A DNA stretch of 12,409 bases. It comes from Coemansia sp. RSA 922. Taxonomy: Eukaryota; Kickxellomycota; Kickxellomycetes; Kickxellales; Kickxellaceae. The stretch lies in contig JANBQS010000760.1 of NCBI GenBank assembly GCA_027577415.1, positions 1 to 12,409 on the forward strand, read 5' to 3'. Below are positions 1-6,894 of the stretch, piece after piece. The position numbers and the translations under genes are program-made. The notes under the pieces were generated by a model. It saw only the letters and a list, made by a program, of their open reading frames with translations. It made no database searches and was not told the origin of the DNA. Position 1 is the stretch's first letter. Every line of letters starts with the position of its first letter.

Positions 1-389
1 CATCGCTGGAGCGCTGCCCCAAAACGGGTATAGCACTTGTAAAGCCCAACTCTATAAAGTTGCTCAAAAATAAAAAAAGTTTGTCATCACATCCACACGA
101 AAAAGGTCATTTAGCATATAGCTGAGTACTTACGGACAATGTTATCTTGGATGCTGCTCTTCTCGTTAGTGTCGTTAAACGGATCGAGCGAAATGTCGGC
201 GTCAAATCCAACGGTCTTGCTGCCCGATGCCTTTGATGTCTTCTTGGAAGCTACGGGCTTGGCCGATGCCTCATCTTCAGAGTCGGACGGGCTCTCGTAT
301 ACCTTGGCGGGCGCCTTCTTGGATTTTGAAGTGACCTTGACGTCGGAATCGGAGAAATCGGACAGATTATCTTTCTTGTTGCTTGACAT
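1..389 (-). CDS. 5' part of an unrecognised acidic, Ser/Lys-rich protein gene; one intron, truncated by window edge
   Basis: The ATG lies at 387-389. Exon 1 spans 389 to 134 and is followed by a textbook donor (GTAAGT, at 133-128 on the minus strand). The best acceptor is TATAG ending at 52, giving an 82-nt intron. Exon 2 (51 to 1) then continues in frame to the window edge, beginning QLGFTSAIPVLG. The nearest alternative acceptor (TTGAG, 20 nt earlier by eye) gives an immediate stop, which favours this model. The first 75 or so residues are low complexity: Ser, Asp, Glu and Lys rich, with repeated SDSE-type clusters that look like acidic casein-kinase-2 phosphorylation sites, so this end is probably disordered. 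The exon-2 stretch is more hydrophobic and may begin a folded domain. The leader just upstream of the ATG is pyrimidine-rich on the coding strand. I do not recognise the family. Existence of the gene is fairly secure; its function is unknown. Confidence 0.6.
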
Positions 390-842
390 TGTGTAGATTG
401 AGAAAAGAAAAAAAAGGGGGTCCGAGCGGACAAGAAAAAAAAATACAAGGAGGGGGTTAGAAATATAGAAAGAAAAAAAAGCGAATGAATTTTAAAGTCG
501 AGGAGAAAAGGAAACGAAAGGAAGAGCGCAGAAGCATGAATATGCCTTTTTGCCTTTAGGAAAAATTTTCCAATTGCCTTATTGGGGCATGCCACGTCTG
601 GCAGGTATCTGTAAGAAAGTTGATTGGCTTGTTCTTTGTGGCACGTGATTTGTGCAAGTGTGCATTGAGAGCCCATAGCATGCGACTTAATAACGAAAAA
701 TAAACCACATAATTGTGAATTGCTAAGGAATACTTTCTTTTTTCGGATTTATTTAAAATAAGCAAATTACGAGCATACAGGCTAGCGAATCTGATAGAAA
801 CACAGCAAGCTAAAACCCCGACAACCGTAAAGGAACGAAACC
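390..842. promoter_or_regulatory. divergent intergenic region between the two leftmost genes
   Basis: The interval separates a minus-strand gene starting at 389 from a plus-strand ORF starting at 843. Its left part (about 400-540) is strongly purine-rich on the plus strand, so it is pyrimidine-rich for the minus-strand gene, as is common in fungal leaders. An ATTTAAAATA stretch at 751-760 is a TATA-like candidate about 90 bp before the ATG at 843. It also contains the TIR-tip copy at 701-727, listed separately. I see no other gene here; overlapping open frames look like chance. Confidence 0.35.
701..727 (+). repeat. 27-bp direct copy of the tip of the Fanzor-element TIR
   Basis: This segment matches 2144-2170, the extreme outer end of the left TIR plus 3 flanking bases, at 24 of 27 positions without gaps. 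The last 12 bases (TGAATTGCTAAG) are identical. Similarity falls away downstream. The orientation is the same as the left TIR. It could be the tip of a related element that once ended here, or a footprint. No matching inverted copy is seen between it and 2147. Confidence 0.6.
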
Positions 843-2009
843 ATGACTCCCAACGACCCAAACGCACAGACTGCGGACGCAGCACTGGCCCAATTCGCCA
901 AATGGGAACAGGAAAACCCGGACGCGATAAAGGTGATCACGGCCAGGCTGGAGGCAAAGAGGAACGAGGCTCTAAACCGCGCGAAGAAGCACGCCGCGGA
1001 TAGCATGAAGGAGCTACTTATTGCGGAGGAGAACGCGGAGCAGAACCTGCTGAAAAGAGCCGATACTCTACGTCTGGGGATGGAAACCAGAGAGGCAGAA
1101 AAGGCGGCACTCAGGAAGGAGCTGGCCGCAGCACTGGCCCAGGCCGACGAGGAGTATGACGCTTTGGCGGCAAGCCTGGTTGAAGAGAGCCATCGCGAAC
1201 AGGCAGCGATAGAAACACTGAAGAAGGTCGCAGAGGCTAGCAGGGAACTCGCACTGGCAGTTGGCAGGAACATGGGCGTGGACGAGGAGTATATACGCCT
1301 TGTTGCCACACCAAAGGCGCCAACGACCCAGCTACCCAGCCTACAGCACACCGCGGCACAGGTCGTGAGCGGCGCCCAGACCGCAGAATTGGCAGACGAA
1401 GTGACGATGACAGAAAGGGAGAGGCTAGCTGAGTACACCGCTGGCCTTGAGGAACTTGAGAGGAGGTGTGAACTGTTGGAGGCTGCAGAGCCAATGTCGT
1501 TTTTTGTGCCAGGGAGCAGGAACTTTGAGGAACTGACGGTGGAGGAGGAAGCCCATGCGGAGGCGGCATTTGGAAAGCCGACGGACAATATGATATTTAA
1601 GGGCATGACGGTCATCGCGCTGAGGCAGGCCGACGCCGGTGCCTTTGATAGGCCCTTTTCAGAGATCAGAAGAATGATAGTAGCCGCGATCCACAAAGAC
1701 ATGACCCTTTTCAACATGTCGTACGTAAACTCGAACACCATGGAGCTGTTGTTCCCGGCAAAATACTACGCGCATCTATGCATGTATCTGACGCGCATTG
1801 GACAGGTGCTGGCGACGAGGAAACCATGCTACCTGACAGGGTGCATGCCAGAGCCCACGCTGTTCATCACCCTAAAGAGGTGGAAGAATGAGGCCAAGGG
1901 GGCACGGAGCTCGGAGGGACGAGCCTGGTACGCGGCCGCCCTAGATGCATACCACGAGCGCACTGAAGGCAGACACAGGCAGTACATGCCGACACTCGAG
2001 CGCAGGTAA
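843..2009 (+). CDS. 388-aa coiled-coil protein with a retrotransposon-ORF-like C-terminal region
   Basis: An intact ORF starts in an ACC-ATG context and ends with TAA. Residues about 30-140 and 180-215 are long Ala/Glu/Lys/Arg-rich amphipathic helices, probably coiled coil. Residues about 245-325 form a compact mixed region (PFSEIRRMIVAAI, then FNMSYVNSNTMELLFPAKYY). This resembles a segment often seen before the reverse transcriptase in zygomycete LINE-like retrotransposon proteins, with the pattern 'S-x-IR..., hydrophobic strand, N/S-N-T-x-E-x-L, x-x-Y-x-x-x-L'. No reverse transcriptase or endonuclease follows: the next 137 bp are AT-rich and then the Fanzor-element TIR begins. It could be an orphan ORF1-type protein, a gene derived from one, or an unrelated host gene. 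The similarity is from memory of the pattern, not a search. The GC-rich coding sequence contrasts with the AT-rich flanks. Confidence 0.6.
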   Translation: MTPNDPNAQTADAALAQFAKWEQENPDAIKVITARLEAKRNEALNRAKKHAADSMKELLIAEENAEQNLLKRADTLRLGMETREAEKAALRKELAAALAQADEEYDALAASLVEESHREQAAIETLKKVAEASRELALAVGRNMGVDEEYIRLVATPKAPTTQLPSLQHTAAQVVSGAQTAELADEVTMTERERLAEYTAGLEELERRCELLEAAEPMSFFVPGSRNFEELTVEEEAHAEAAFGKPTDNMIFKGMTVIALRQADAGAFDRPFSEIRRMIVAAIHKDMTLFNMSYVNSNTMELLFPAKYYAHLCMYLTRIGQVLATRKPCYLTGCMPEPTLFITLKRWKNEAKGARSSEGRAWYAAALDAYHERTEGRHRQYMPTLERR

Positions 2010-2146
2010 TAGATAGTAAAATTGTATGTTTATAATATAGAGTAAAAATAAAAATCAGAGTTTAGCTAACTAGAGAAAAAAATTCAACATCTTGTGCGCC
2101 GTCGTGCACACTTATAAATGCTATGTCATCGAACTAGACATAATAA

Positions 2147-2327
2147 ACCATAGAATTATGAATTGCTAAGCATTGCTTTGCTCATGGGCCGAAGACATAT
2201 GCCACGATGACATACACCGCCAAACCCGGTGTTGGCGTTCCAACACACTCATCTTGTTAAACTTTTTGGAGCACACGAGCTATTTCAAGCTCTGCGATAA
2301 CATGCCGGAAATATTATAGTTGAGGGG
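2147..2327 (+). repeat. left terminal inverted repeat of the Fanzor element
   Basis: Inverted partner of 10109-10289. It carries three short palindromes: a TATGCCA/TGACATA pair at 2198-2214, GTGTTGG/CCAACAC at 2229-2246, and GAGCT/AGCTC at 2277-2292. The inner end runs within a base or two into the captured CstF-64 copy. The outer end touches an AATAAA (2142-2147). Confidence 0.85.
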
Positions 2328-3124
2328 GACGTGTTTTTCGGCCAATCGCAAGAAAGCTCAGAAAAGTGCTAGAATTAGCAGGACCCGACCTAGAAATCCA
2401 CCTGGTCTTTGACCCAGTATCCAACCGCTCCCGTGGTTTCGGGGTTTGCCAATTCATAGACAGCTCGGTAGCAGCCAGCGCCATCAAGAATCTCAGCGAC
2501 ACACTGGTAGATGGACGCAACCTCAAAATCGGGTTTGCAGACAAGGAGCGCATACAACGCTACTTTGGCAACAACGCTTGGTCCGCGCGAGGCAGTGCCG
2601 ACGGTGTGGCCAAAGTAGTAGAAGCCCTGGCTCCAGTCCAGAAAACAGAGCTGCTGGCACAGTTCAAGAGCTTTGCTGCTGTGAATACTACCAAGGCCCG
2701 CGAAGAGCTGGCTAGGAACCCGGCCCTTGCACATGCGCTTCTATGTGCATTAGAGTCTTTGGGTTTGGTGAAGCAGGACTTTATTGCCCGGATTAAAGGC
2801 ACTGCGCAGAGGTCGTCTGGTGGGTTTAATAGCGTGGCGAGAGGTTTGTCGGCTGGCTATTCGCCTAGACAGCCGTTGTCGGCGTCCATATCACCAGTCA
2901 CACCTGCTCACTGACCTATGGCTCCTCCATCACGTCAGCTACAGCCAGCGCCAGTACCAGCGCCTCAGCCAAGACATTCTGAGCCGGAACTGATGGAAAT
3001 GGATGATGCGGAATTGATTCAACAAGTTCTTAGTCTCACTGACGAGCAGCTATCCCTGATGCCCGAAGCCCATCATCGGCAGATGATTGACCTTAGACGG
3101 CAGCTTCAAAGCACCTTACCCTAG
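2328..3124 (+). pseudogene. captured, decayed copy of cleavage stimulation factor 64 kDa subunit (CstF-64 / Rna15)
   Basis: The intact protein binds the GU/U-rich element of pre-mRNA in the nucleus during 3'-end cleavage and polyadenylation. Three family blocks appear in order. First is an RRM: an RNP2-like VFFG at 2331-2342, then LVFDPVSNRSRGFGVCQF containing RNP1 near 2402-2455. Next is the hinge domain (about 2615-2790: LAPVQKTELLAQ, then AREELARNPALAHALL). Last is the C-terminal helical domain (about 2995-3110: DDAELIQQVLSLTDEQL), ending at TAG 3122-3124. The copy has no introns. It lacks its own ATG and begins right at the TIR edge. A frameshift with loss of a few codons lies between VFFG (one frame) and VLELAGP (another frame, about 2366). 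An in-frame TGA at 2912-2914 splits hinge from C-terminal domain. The total of about 265 codons is close to fungal Rna15 size. It is probably a transposon-captured host gene that is now dead. Confidence 0.8.
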
Positions 3125-3681
3125 TAGCTTTGCTCTTTGCTGGGGAAATAGCCTGATAATAATCGGCCTCGTCAAGAAAACCCCTGTTTGGTTTCCTTTA
3201 CAAGCAGCAATAAACAAGAATTTACTTTTTTTTTACTCGGTGCTGCAACATGTTGGGCTCTGGTGGGCCTTCTGCTGTTGCAGAGGCAGCAGCTGGCGTG
3301 CACAACCACGCCCTCGTCATAGGGCACCTTTGTCGGCTTTGTACTGGGTTGGGAAAAGCGTCTTTGAAAGTAGTGCTGCTTTTGTACTTTTTTTAATAAT
3401 GACGACATCCCAAGACTCCAAAATAGATTGCGATGCCCTTCTTTAGAATTCTTTTTTGTTCTCTTGATGCTGCGGCTTCAGCTACAATCCCTGTTTTTTG
3501 CTCCTAGGCGAGAAGCAGTTTTTTTTTTGCACATCCCTTTGAACTAATTGTTTTTTAGGTATGACGTAATGCGACACATTGCCTTTTCTGCTTTCAACCA
3601 CTATAGAATCGTTGGGGAGAGGCTTTTCAAGTACTATTATTTTCTGCTTTTTTTTCCTAGTTGCCTCCACTCCTGCCGAGG
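3125..3681. other. AT-rich interval, no gene recognised
   Basis: This interval separates the CstF-64 copy from the promoter of the 144-codon gene. It contains many T runs (for example near 3225, 3390 and 3520). The open frames across it have no recognisable domains and unconvincing composition. I see nothing else to annotate beyond the poly(A) signal at 3209. Confidence 0.4.
3209..3214 (+). terminator. AATAAA poly(A) signal after the CstF-64 copy
   Basis: An AATAAA lies 84 bp after the TAG of the CstF-64 copy, and a T-rich run follows. Retention of a 3' UTR with its signal, and the absence of a poly(A) tract at the copy's end, suggest DNA-level capture rather than reverse transcription of a mature mRNA. 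The evidence is modest. Confidence 0.4.
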
Positions 3682-3690
3682 TATAAAAAG
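3682..3690 (+). promoter_or_regulatory. TATA box of the 144-codon gene
   Basis: TATAAAAAG lies 127 bp before the ATG at 3809. A strongly C/T-rich initiator-like stretch follows (about 3715-3760), and the start codon context is good (GACC-ATG). It is the cleanest core promoter in the window. The spacing matches the TATA candidates of the Fanzor and RING-H2 genes. Confidence 0.55.
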
Positions 3691-3808
3691 GCCTGCCCAA
3701 GGCCGCCAGTTTATTTTTCTTTCTTTCCTTCACTCTCGCATCCTCATCTCTTTTGAATATCAAACACACTACAACCTTTTTGTTCAAATTTACTTACAAA
3801 CTGTGACC

Positions 3809-4243
3809 ATGTCGTATCCTGTTATTGCGCTGTCTAACAATAAACTATGTTATTGTGAACCATTTGTCAGCAATGAAAAAACTACAGACATTTTCCTTGC
3901 CGCAAAAGAAATAAAAACAAAATATGATAAGAATATAACGACGGGAAAGACTGTCTATGTTGCTTACAGTGCCAATGGCTGTAACAATGTTGTCCATTAT
4001 GATACTAAAACACCCAGTGGAGAAGAATTTCCCGAATTATCAGCACAAACATATTTCTTGCTTGCTAATGTAGCTAGTATGAATTTATTTATGACGCACT
4101 TACAAACAAATGAGTTTTCTGTGCATCAAGTCATTACAGTTGCAGCAGAGCATTTAAATAATAGCGAGATCATACCGCTATATGCGAGTACTGCGGCTGA
4201 CTTGTTAAAAAAAACAAGATCAGCCGGATTATTGTTACGATAA
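3809..4243 (+). CDS. intact 144-aa orphan protein inside the Fanzor element
   Basis: The ORF runs from ATG at 3809 to TAA at 4241-4243 without interruption. A longer in-frame reading upstream (from about 3548) crosses the TATA box and leader, so the ATG at 3809 is preferred. The protein opens MSYPVIALSNNKLCYCE and has a middle strand-like part (KTVYVAYSANGCNNVVHYD). The C-terminal half is helical (residues about 75-130) and a basic tail ends SAGLLLR. There is no signal peptide or membrane span. I do not recognise the family. Codon use is AT-rich at third positions, unlike the Fanzor gene and the 388-codon ORF. It is the only intact gene between the TIRs, and it has its own promoter. It may be a second captured host gene, an element-encoded accessory protein, or a later arrival. 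Confidence 0.55.
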   Translation: MSYPVIALSNNKLCYCEPFVSNEKTTDIFLAAKEIKTKYDKNITTGKTVYVAYSANGCNNVVHYDTKTPSGEEFPELSAQTYFLLANVASMNLFMTHLQTNEFSVHQVITVAAEHLNNSEIIPLYASTAADLLKKTRSAGLLLR

Positions 4244-5126
4244 AGAAACGTGACCAGCACTAGGGTGAGTAGTTATTTTGAGCTCCTCATAATCTAGTAA
4301 GAACTCTTCTATTCAGTAGTTTTTTATAACCTACAGATACCTTTCTGTAGTCGATTTTTTTTATATAGAAGCCAATACACAACATTAATAAATAACCAAG
4401 AACCAATACTTTTTCCCAAATTTTCCTCAGTCCATAATTAGTTATCCACAACAAAAAGAAAAACACTTGGTGGTGTATAGTGCCCCCTGGAGTATGGCTG
4501 AAGAAGGGGGAGCAAGGGTGCGCAAGCCAACAAGGCCACCTGACATAGTTTGCAAGGCTGACACCCACCCTATCCTGAGGAAACGGCAGTGCAGATAAGA
4601 GCTAAGTACAAAGAGCTGTGCAAGGTGCTCATGGACGATTGGTGTCGTGGTAGGAAGAGCAAAGTGGTGGGCAAGGGACTGTGGTCCATCAACCCAAGAT
4701 ACTCTTAAAGTTCTGGTGGCGTAATTCCAAAGCATGTGGTTGTGGCTGTAGGTGGAAATTTGTTTTATTTACTATGGTTAAGGTGGTGGGTCCCGTTGCC
4801 AGCGGCCTCAGTTCATGCCCATACAGGGCTCCAATACAACGACTCAATCATCTACTTTTTTTGCAATGAAAATAGAGATTTTACCCCCCCCCCCCCTATT
4901 TCTCAAGTTGGACCACTTTTTGCAGACCACTCAGCACATCTCTTGCCTTGCTGTGCCTGGTACTTTCTCACTGTTTACTTCCATTATTATTCTATTTGTA
5001 TGTCTTGCACAGGCCAACTTCAACAGCGACCACTCCCTCTCTTCTTTCTAACCCCAACAACGTGCACAACTTTACTCCAACACCTGTGTTTTCACTTTAA
5101 TCACATTCAATTATGTTTAACAATGT
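4244..5126. other. decayed DNA without a defined gene
   Basis: About 880 bp with no intact gene. The plus-strand frame from about 4561 to 4870 stays open except for one TAA near 4707. It has a protein-like composition (QIRAKYKELCKVLMDDW, then VVGKGLWSINPRYS before the TAA), suggesting an eroded coding exon of unknown origin. After about 4880 the sequence becomes low-complexity, with a run of 13 C at 4884-4896. I can name no family. Confidence 0.35.
4884..4896 (+). repeat. homopolymer run of 13 C
   Basis: A run of thirteen consecutive C residues sits in non-coding decayed DNA. It is likely to be length-variable or prone to sequencing error. No function is inferred. Confidence 0.8.
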
Positions 5127-5639
5127 TTATTTAATACACTTTTGACTATACCAGAGTACTATTCCCCTGAGCTCAAACATTTCCTCATAGTACTCGGCTT
5201 GGAGCAATCCCTCCAGTGACAAGTCAGTAAGGGATCTGCGATGTGGGTTTGCTATCCTATTGAGTTTTGAAAAGTCAGACTCGACAGTCCCAGAGTTAGC
5301 AAATATTGTGGCAATAACACCTACAAAATCCCAGAGCAAAGGGTAGTCGCGCCCCAGCTGTTTCCATGCTTTGTCGTATAGCATCTTGTCTGTTTGCAAA
5401 CTAACGACAGTCTTAACTAGCCCCCTTTCTTCAAACACGGCTACCATCTCGGCATGTGCAAGCTCCACCTGTCCAGCCATGTCCTTCCTGCGTATGTCGC
5501 CAAATCACTTGAGAAAGGGCTTGTACTTTGTTGCAAACTCCACGCCGGACATTTTTGCCAGCTGACAAGGAAAGATGGGTGGCAATTGCTCTTGGCTCAT
5601 CTCATTGTTAGGGTCACGAAGTGCGCAGACCCCAGATAC
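5127..5639 (-). pseudogene. C-terminal remnant of a hAT-like transposase
   Basis: Read from 5639 down to TAA at 5127, the frame is open except for one TGA at 5505-5507. The segment DYPLLWDFVGVIATIF, followed by TVESDFSKLNRI and RRSLTDLSLEGLLQAE, has the organisation of the hAT C-terminal dimerisation region (the family pattern is yP.L..f...i..i....a.vE..FS.......RrsLtd..le.ll). It is closest in feel to the hAT-like proteins common in oomycetes and early fungi. Upstream, DPNNEMSQEQLPPIFPCQ extends it. The N-terminal BED finger and catalytic core are absent: the frame closes at a TGA just upstream, and a solo LTR follows at 5818. This is a broken transposase, either the remains of the element's own or of a nested hAT copy. 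Confidence 0.65.
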
Positions 5640-5812
5640 TCAAGTTAGTATGGACGTAATGAATACGTAGAATATAGAGATCAAGTTTGCATTTAATGTC
5701 AAATAAACTAAAAGCTTTAGAGAGAAAGACAAGTTTTGTCAAGAGCTGTGAAAAGATGCCAGAACATTGTTGACAAAACCATTTTTGCCAGCGTTTCATT
5801 TTTAAGAAGAGT

Positions 5813-5983
5813 ATGCTTGTCACGCAGTAATAATCAAGATCACTAAATCGGCGGTCTGGGCAAGGGTTGCGGCTTAGCCGCAGTAGAACTTTGTTATTTA
5901 AAAAGAGTTATTGTCGTTTACGAAATAGAACTCTTTATCTTCTCTTTTATTCTATTTGATTTACATTCTAGTATCACAATGCT
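5813..5983. mobile_element. solo LTR 1 (5818-5978) with 5-bp target duplication ATGCT
   Basis: A 161-bp unit begins TGTCACGCAG and ends TATCACA, the standard TG...CA ends of an LTR. It is flanked by perfect copies of ATGCT at 5813-5817 and 5979-5983. It shares its ends and long internal blocks with the unit at 6582-6741: AAGGGTTGCGGCTTAG, a TTATTTAAAA TATA-like box, and CTCTTTATCTTCTCTTT. A single LTR with its own target duplication is the product of recombination between the two LTRs of one retrotransposon. The superfamily (Ty1/copia or Ty3) cannot be told without internal genes. Confidence 0.85.
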
Positions 5984-6576
5984 TGCTACTAGTGTTTCAA
6001 ACGAGCCTGGTTATAGAACCATTGGGCTGGCGACAATTGAGAGTAAACCGATTTATTGCATTTTGCATAAAACTAAGTAAGAAAAATAAATTTGAGCCTT
6101 TTTGGGAATTATTCATGCTGGAGTTTTTGCCAAAATACCATCACGAACGTGGCCTGAGGCTTAAAGGTTGCGCCAAAAAATCCAACAAGTCCTTATCATT
6201 TGTTGGGGGTTTTCCTCAGTTGATTCTAAGTTATTCACTTATAAGTCACTCTAACCGACATCACAGCCTCCTCATCAAGAGCCCATATCATGCGACCTCG
6301 CATTATCCAAATCCGATTCATATAAAGTCGTGGCCAATACGAGAGCCGAGATTTGAAAACTTATGATACCCATCCAGTTTTTTTAGAAACTGTACATGAT
6401 GAAACAGAGTAGACCAGAACGGCGTGGAGCCCTCTCTTCCTCCTTTGACCTCCTTGGAGGACGAAGGAAGACGACGGTTCCAGCCATTGATCCTGAAAGG
6501 GCGCAGCTCACAAACTTGTTACTTTTTTGCGTCCCGTGACTCTTTTCTGACCCCCCACTATTTAACAAAAACAGGA
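5984..6576. other. interval between the two solo LTRs, no gene recognised
   Basis: It is about 590 bp long. Because each LTR has a different target duplication, this is pre-existing element DNA and not the body of a retrotransposon. The 136-codon open frame across it (5956-6366) begins inside LTR 1 and has no recognisable domain. The interval contains a 21-bp near-match (6278-6298) to 668-688, and a small palindrome-rich patch at about 6428-6470. Nothing else is supported. Confidence 0.5.
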
Positions 6577-6746
6577 GAAATTGTCACGCAGAACTAACTG
6601 TGATTGCCTAAATGGTGGTCCAGGACAAGGGTTGCGGCTTAGACCGCAGTATAGTAACGTTATTTAAAAGAGTTTATTGTTGTTTACAAAATAGCTCTTT
6701 ATCTTCTCTTTACTTATTAAATTATACCTTTAAATATCACAGAAAT
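6577..6746. mobile_element. solo LTR 2 (6582-6741) with 5-bp target duplication GAAAT
   Basis: This 160-bp unit has the same TGTCACGCAG start and TATCACA end as LTR 1, flanked by perfect GAAAT copies at 6577-6581 and 6742-6746. It differs from LTR 1 at many positions, mostly small substitutions and indels. The two are therefore separate, fairly old insertions of one family in the same orientation. Confidence 0.85.
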
Positions 6747-6798
6747 AGATACTCTATTTCTCACTAAGGAGTATCTCCAGCTGGTGTTACTTAGTGAG
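6747..6798. repeat. two interleaved perfect inverted repeats
   Basis: AGATACTC (6747-6754) pairs with GAGTATCT (6769-6776). CTCACTAAG (6760-6768) pairs with CTTAGTGAG (6790-6798). The arms interlock, so as RNA the two stems would form a pseudoknot topology. The repeat lies directly after LTR 2's target duplication. Function unknown; it may be a remnant of another element's end. Confidence 0.5.
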
Positions 6799-6894
6799 CG
6801 TAGCAAGCTAGAGTGTATGAATATATATAATAAAATATTAGCATATGTAGAAATGAGAACAAGGACCTAACTCTGGATGATGATGGTTTAATGT

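Noticed and set aside
251..676. 141-codon minus-strand open frame over the leftmost gene's start
   Set aside because: It is low-complexity (Phe/Ser/Pro-rich), covers the pyrimidine-rich leader and overlaps exon 1 in another frame.
782..1741. 319-codon open frame on the minus strand
   Set aside because: It lies antisense to the 388-codon ORF. Its Ser/Ala-rich translation is the usual shadow of a GC-rich Ala/Glu-rich gene.
2366..2914. A functional short CstF-64-like protein starting at GTG 2366
   Set aside because: The RNP2 strand lies upstream in another frame and the C-terminal domain is beyond an in-frame TGA, so this is a fragment of a pseudogene.
3548..3808. N-terminal extension of the 144-codon gene
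   Set aside because: It would place the TATA box and pyrimidine-rich leader inside coding sequence; the ATG at 3809 has the better context.
5956..6366. 136-codon plus-strand open frame between the LTRs
   Set aside because: It begins inside solo LTR 1, crosses its target duplication and has no recognisable domain.
5818..6741. A full-length retrotransposon between two LTRs
   Set aside because: The interval is too short, has no gag/pol, and the two LTRs have different target duplications, so they are separate solo LTRs.
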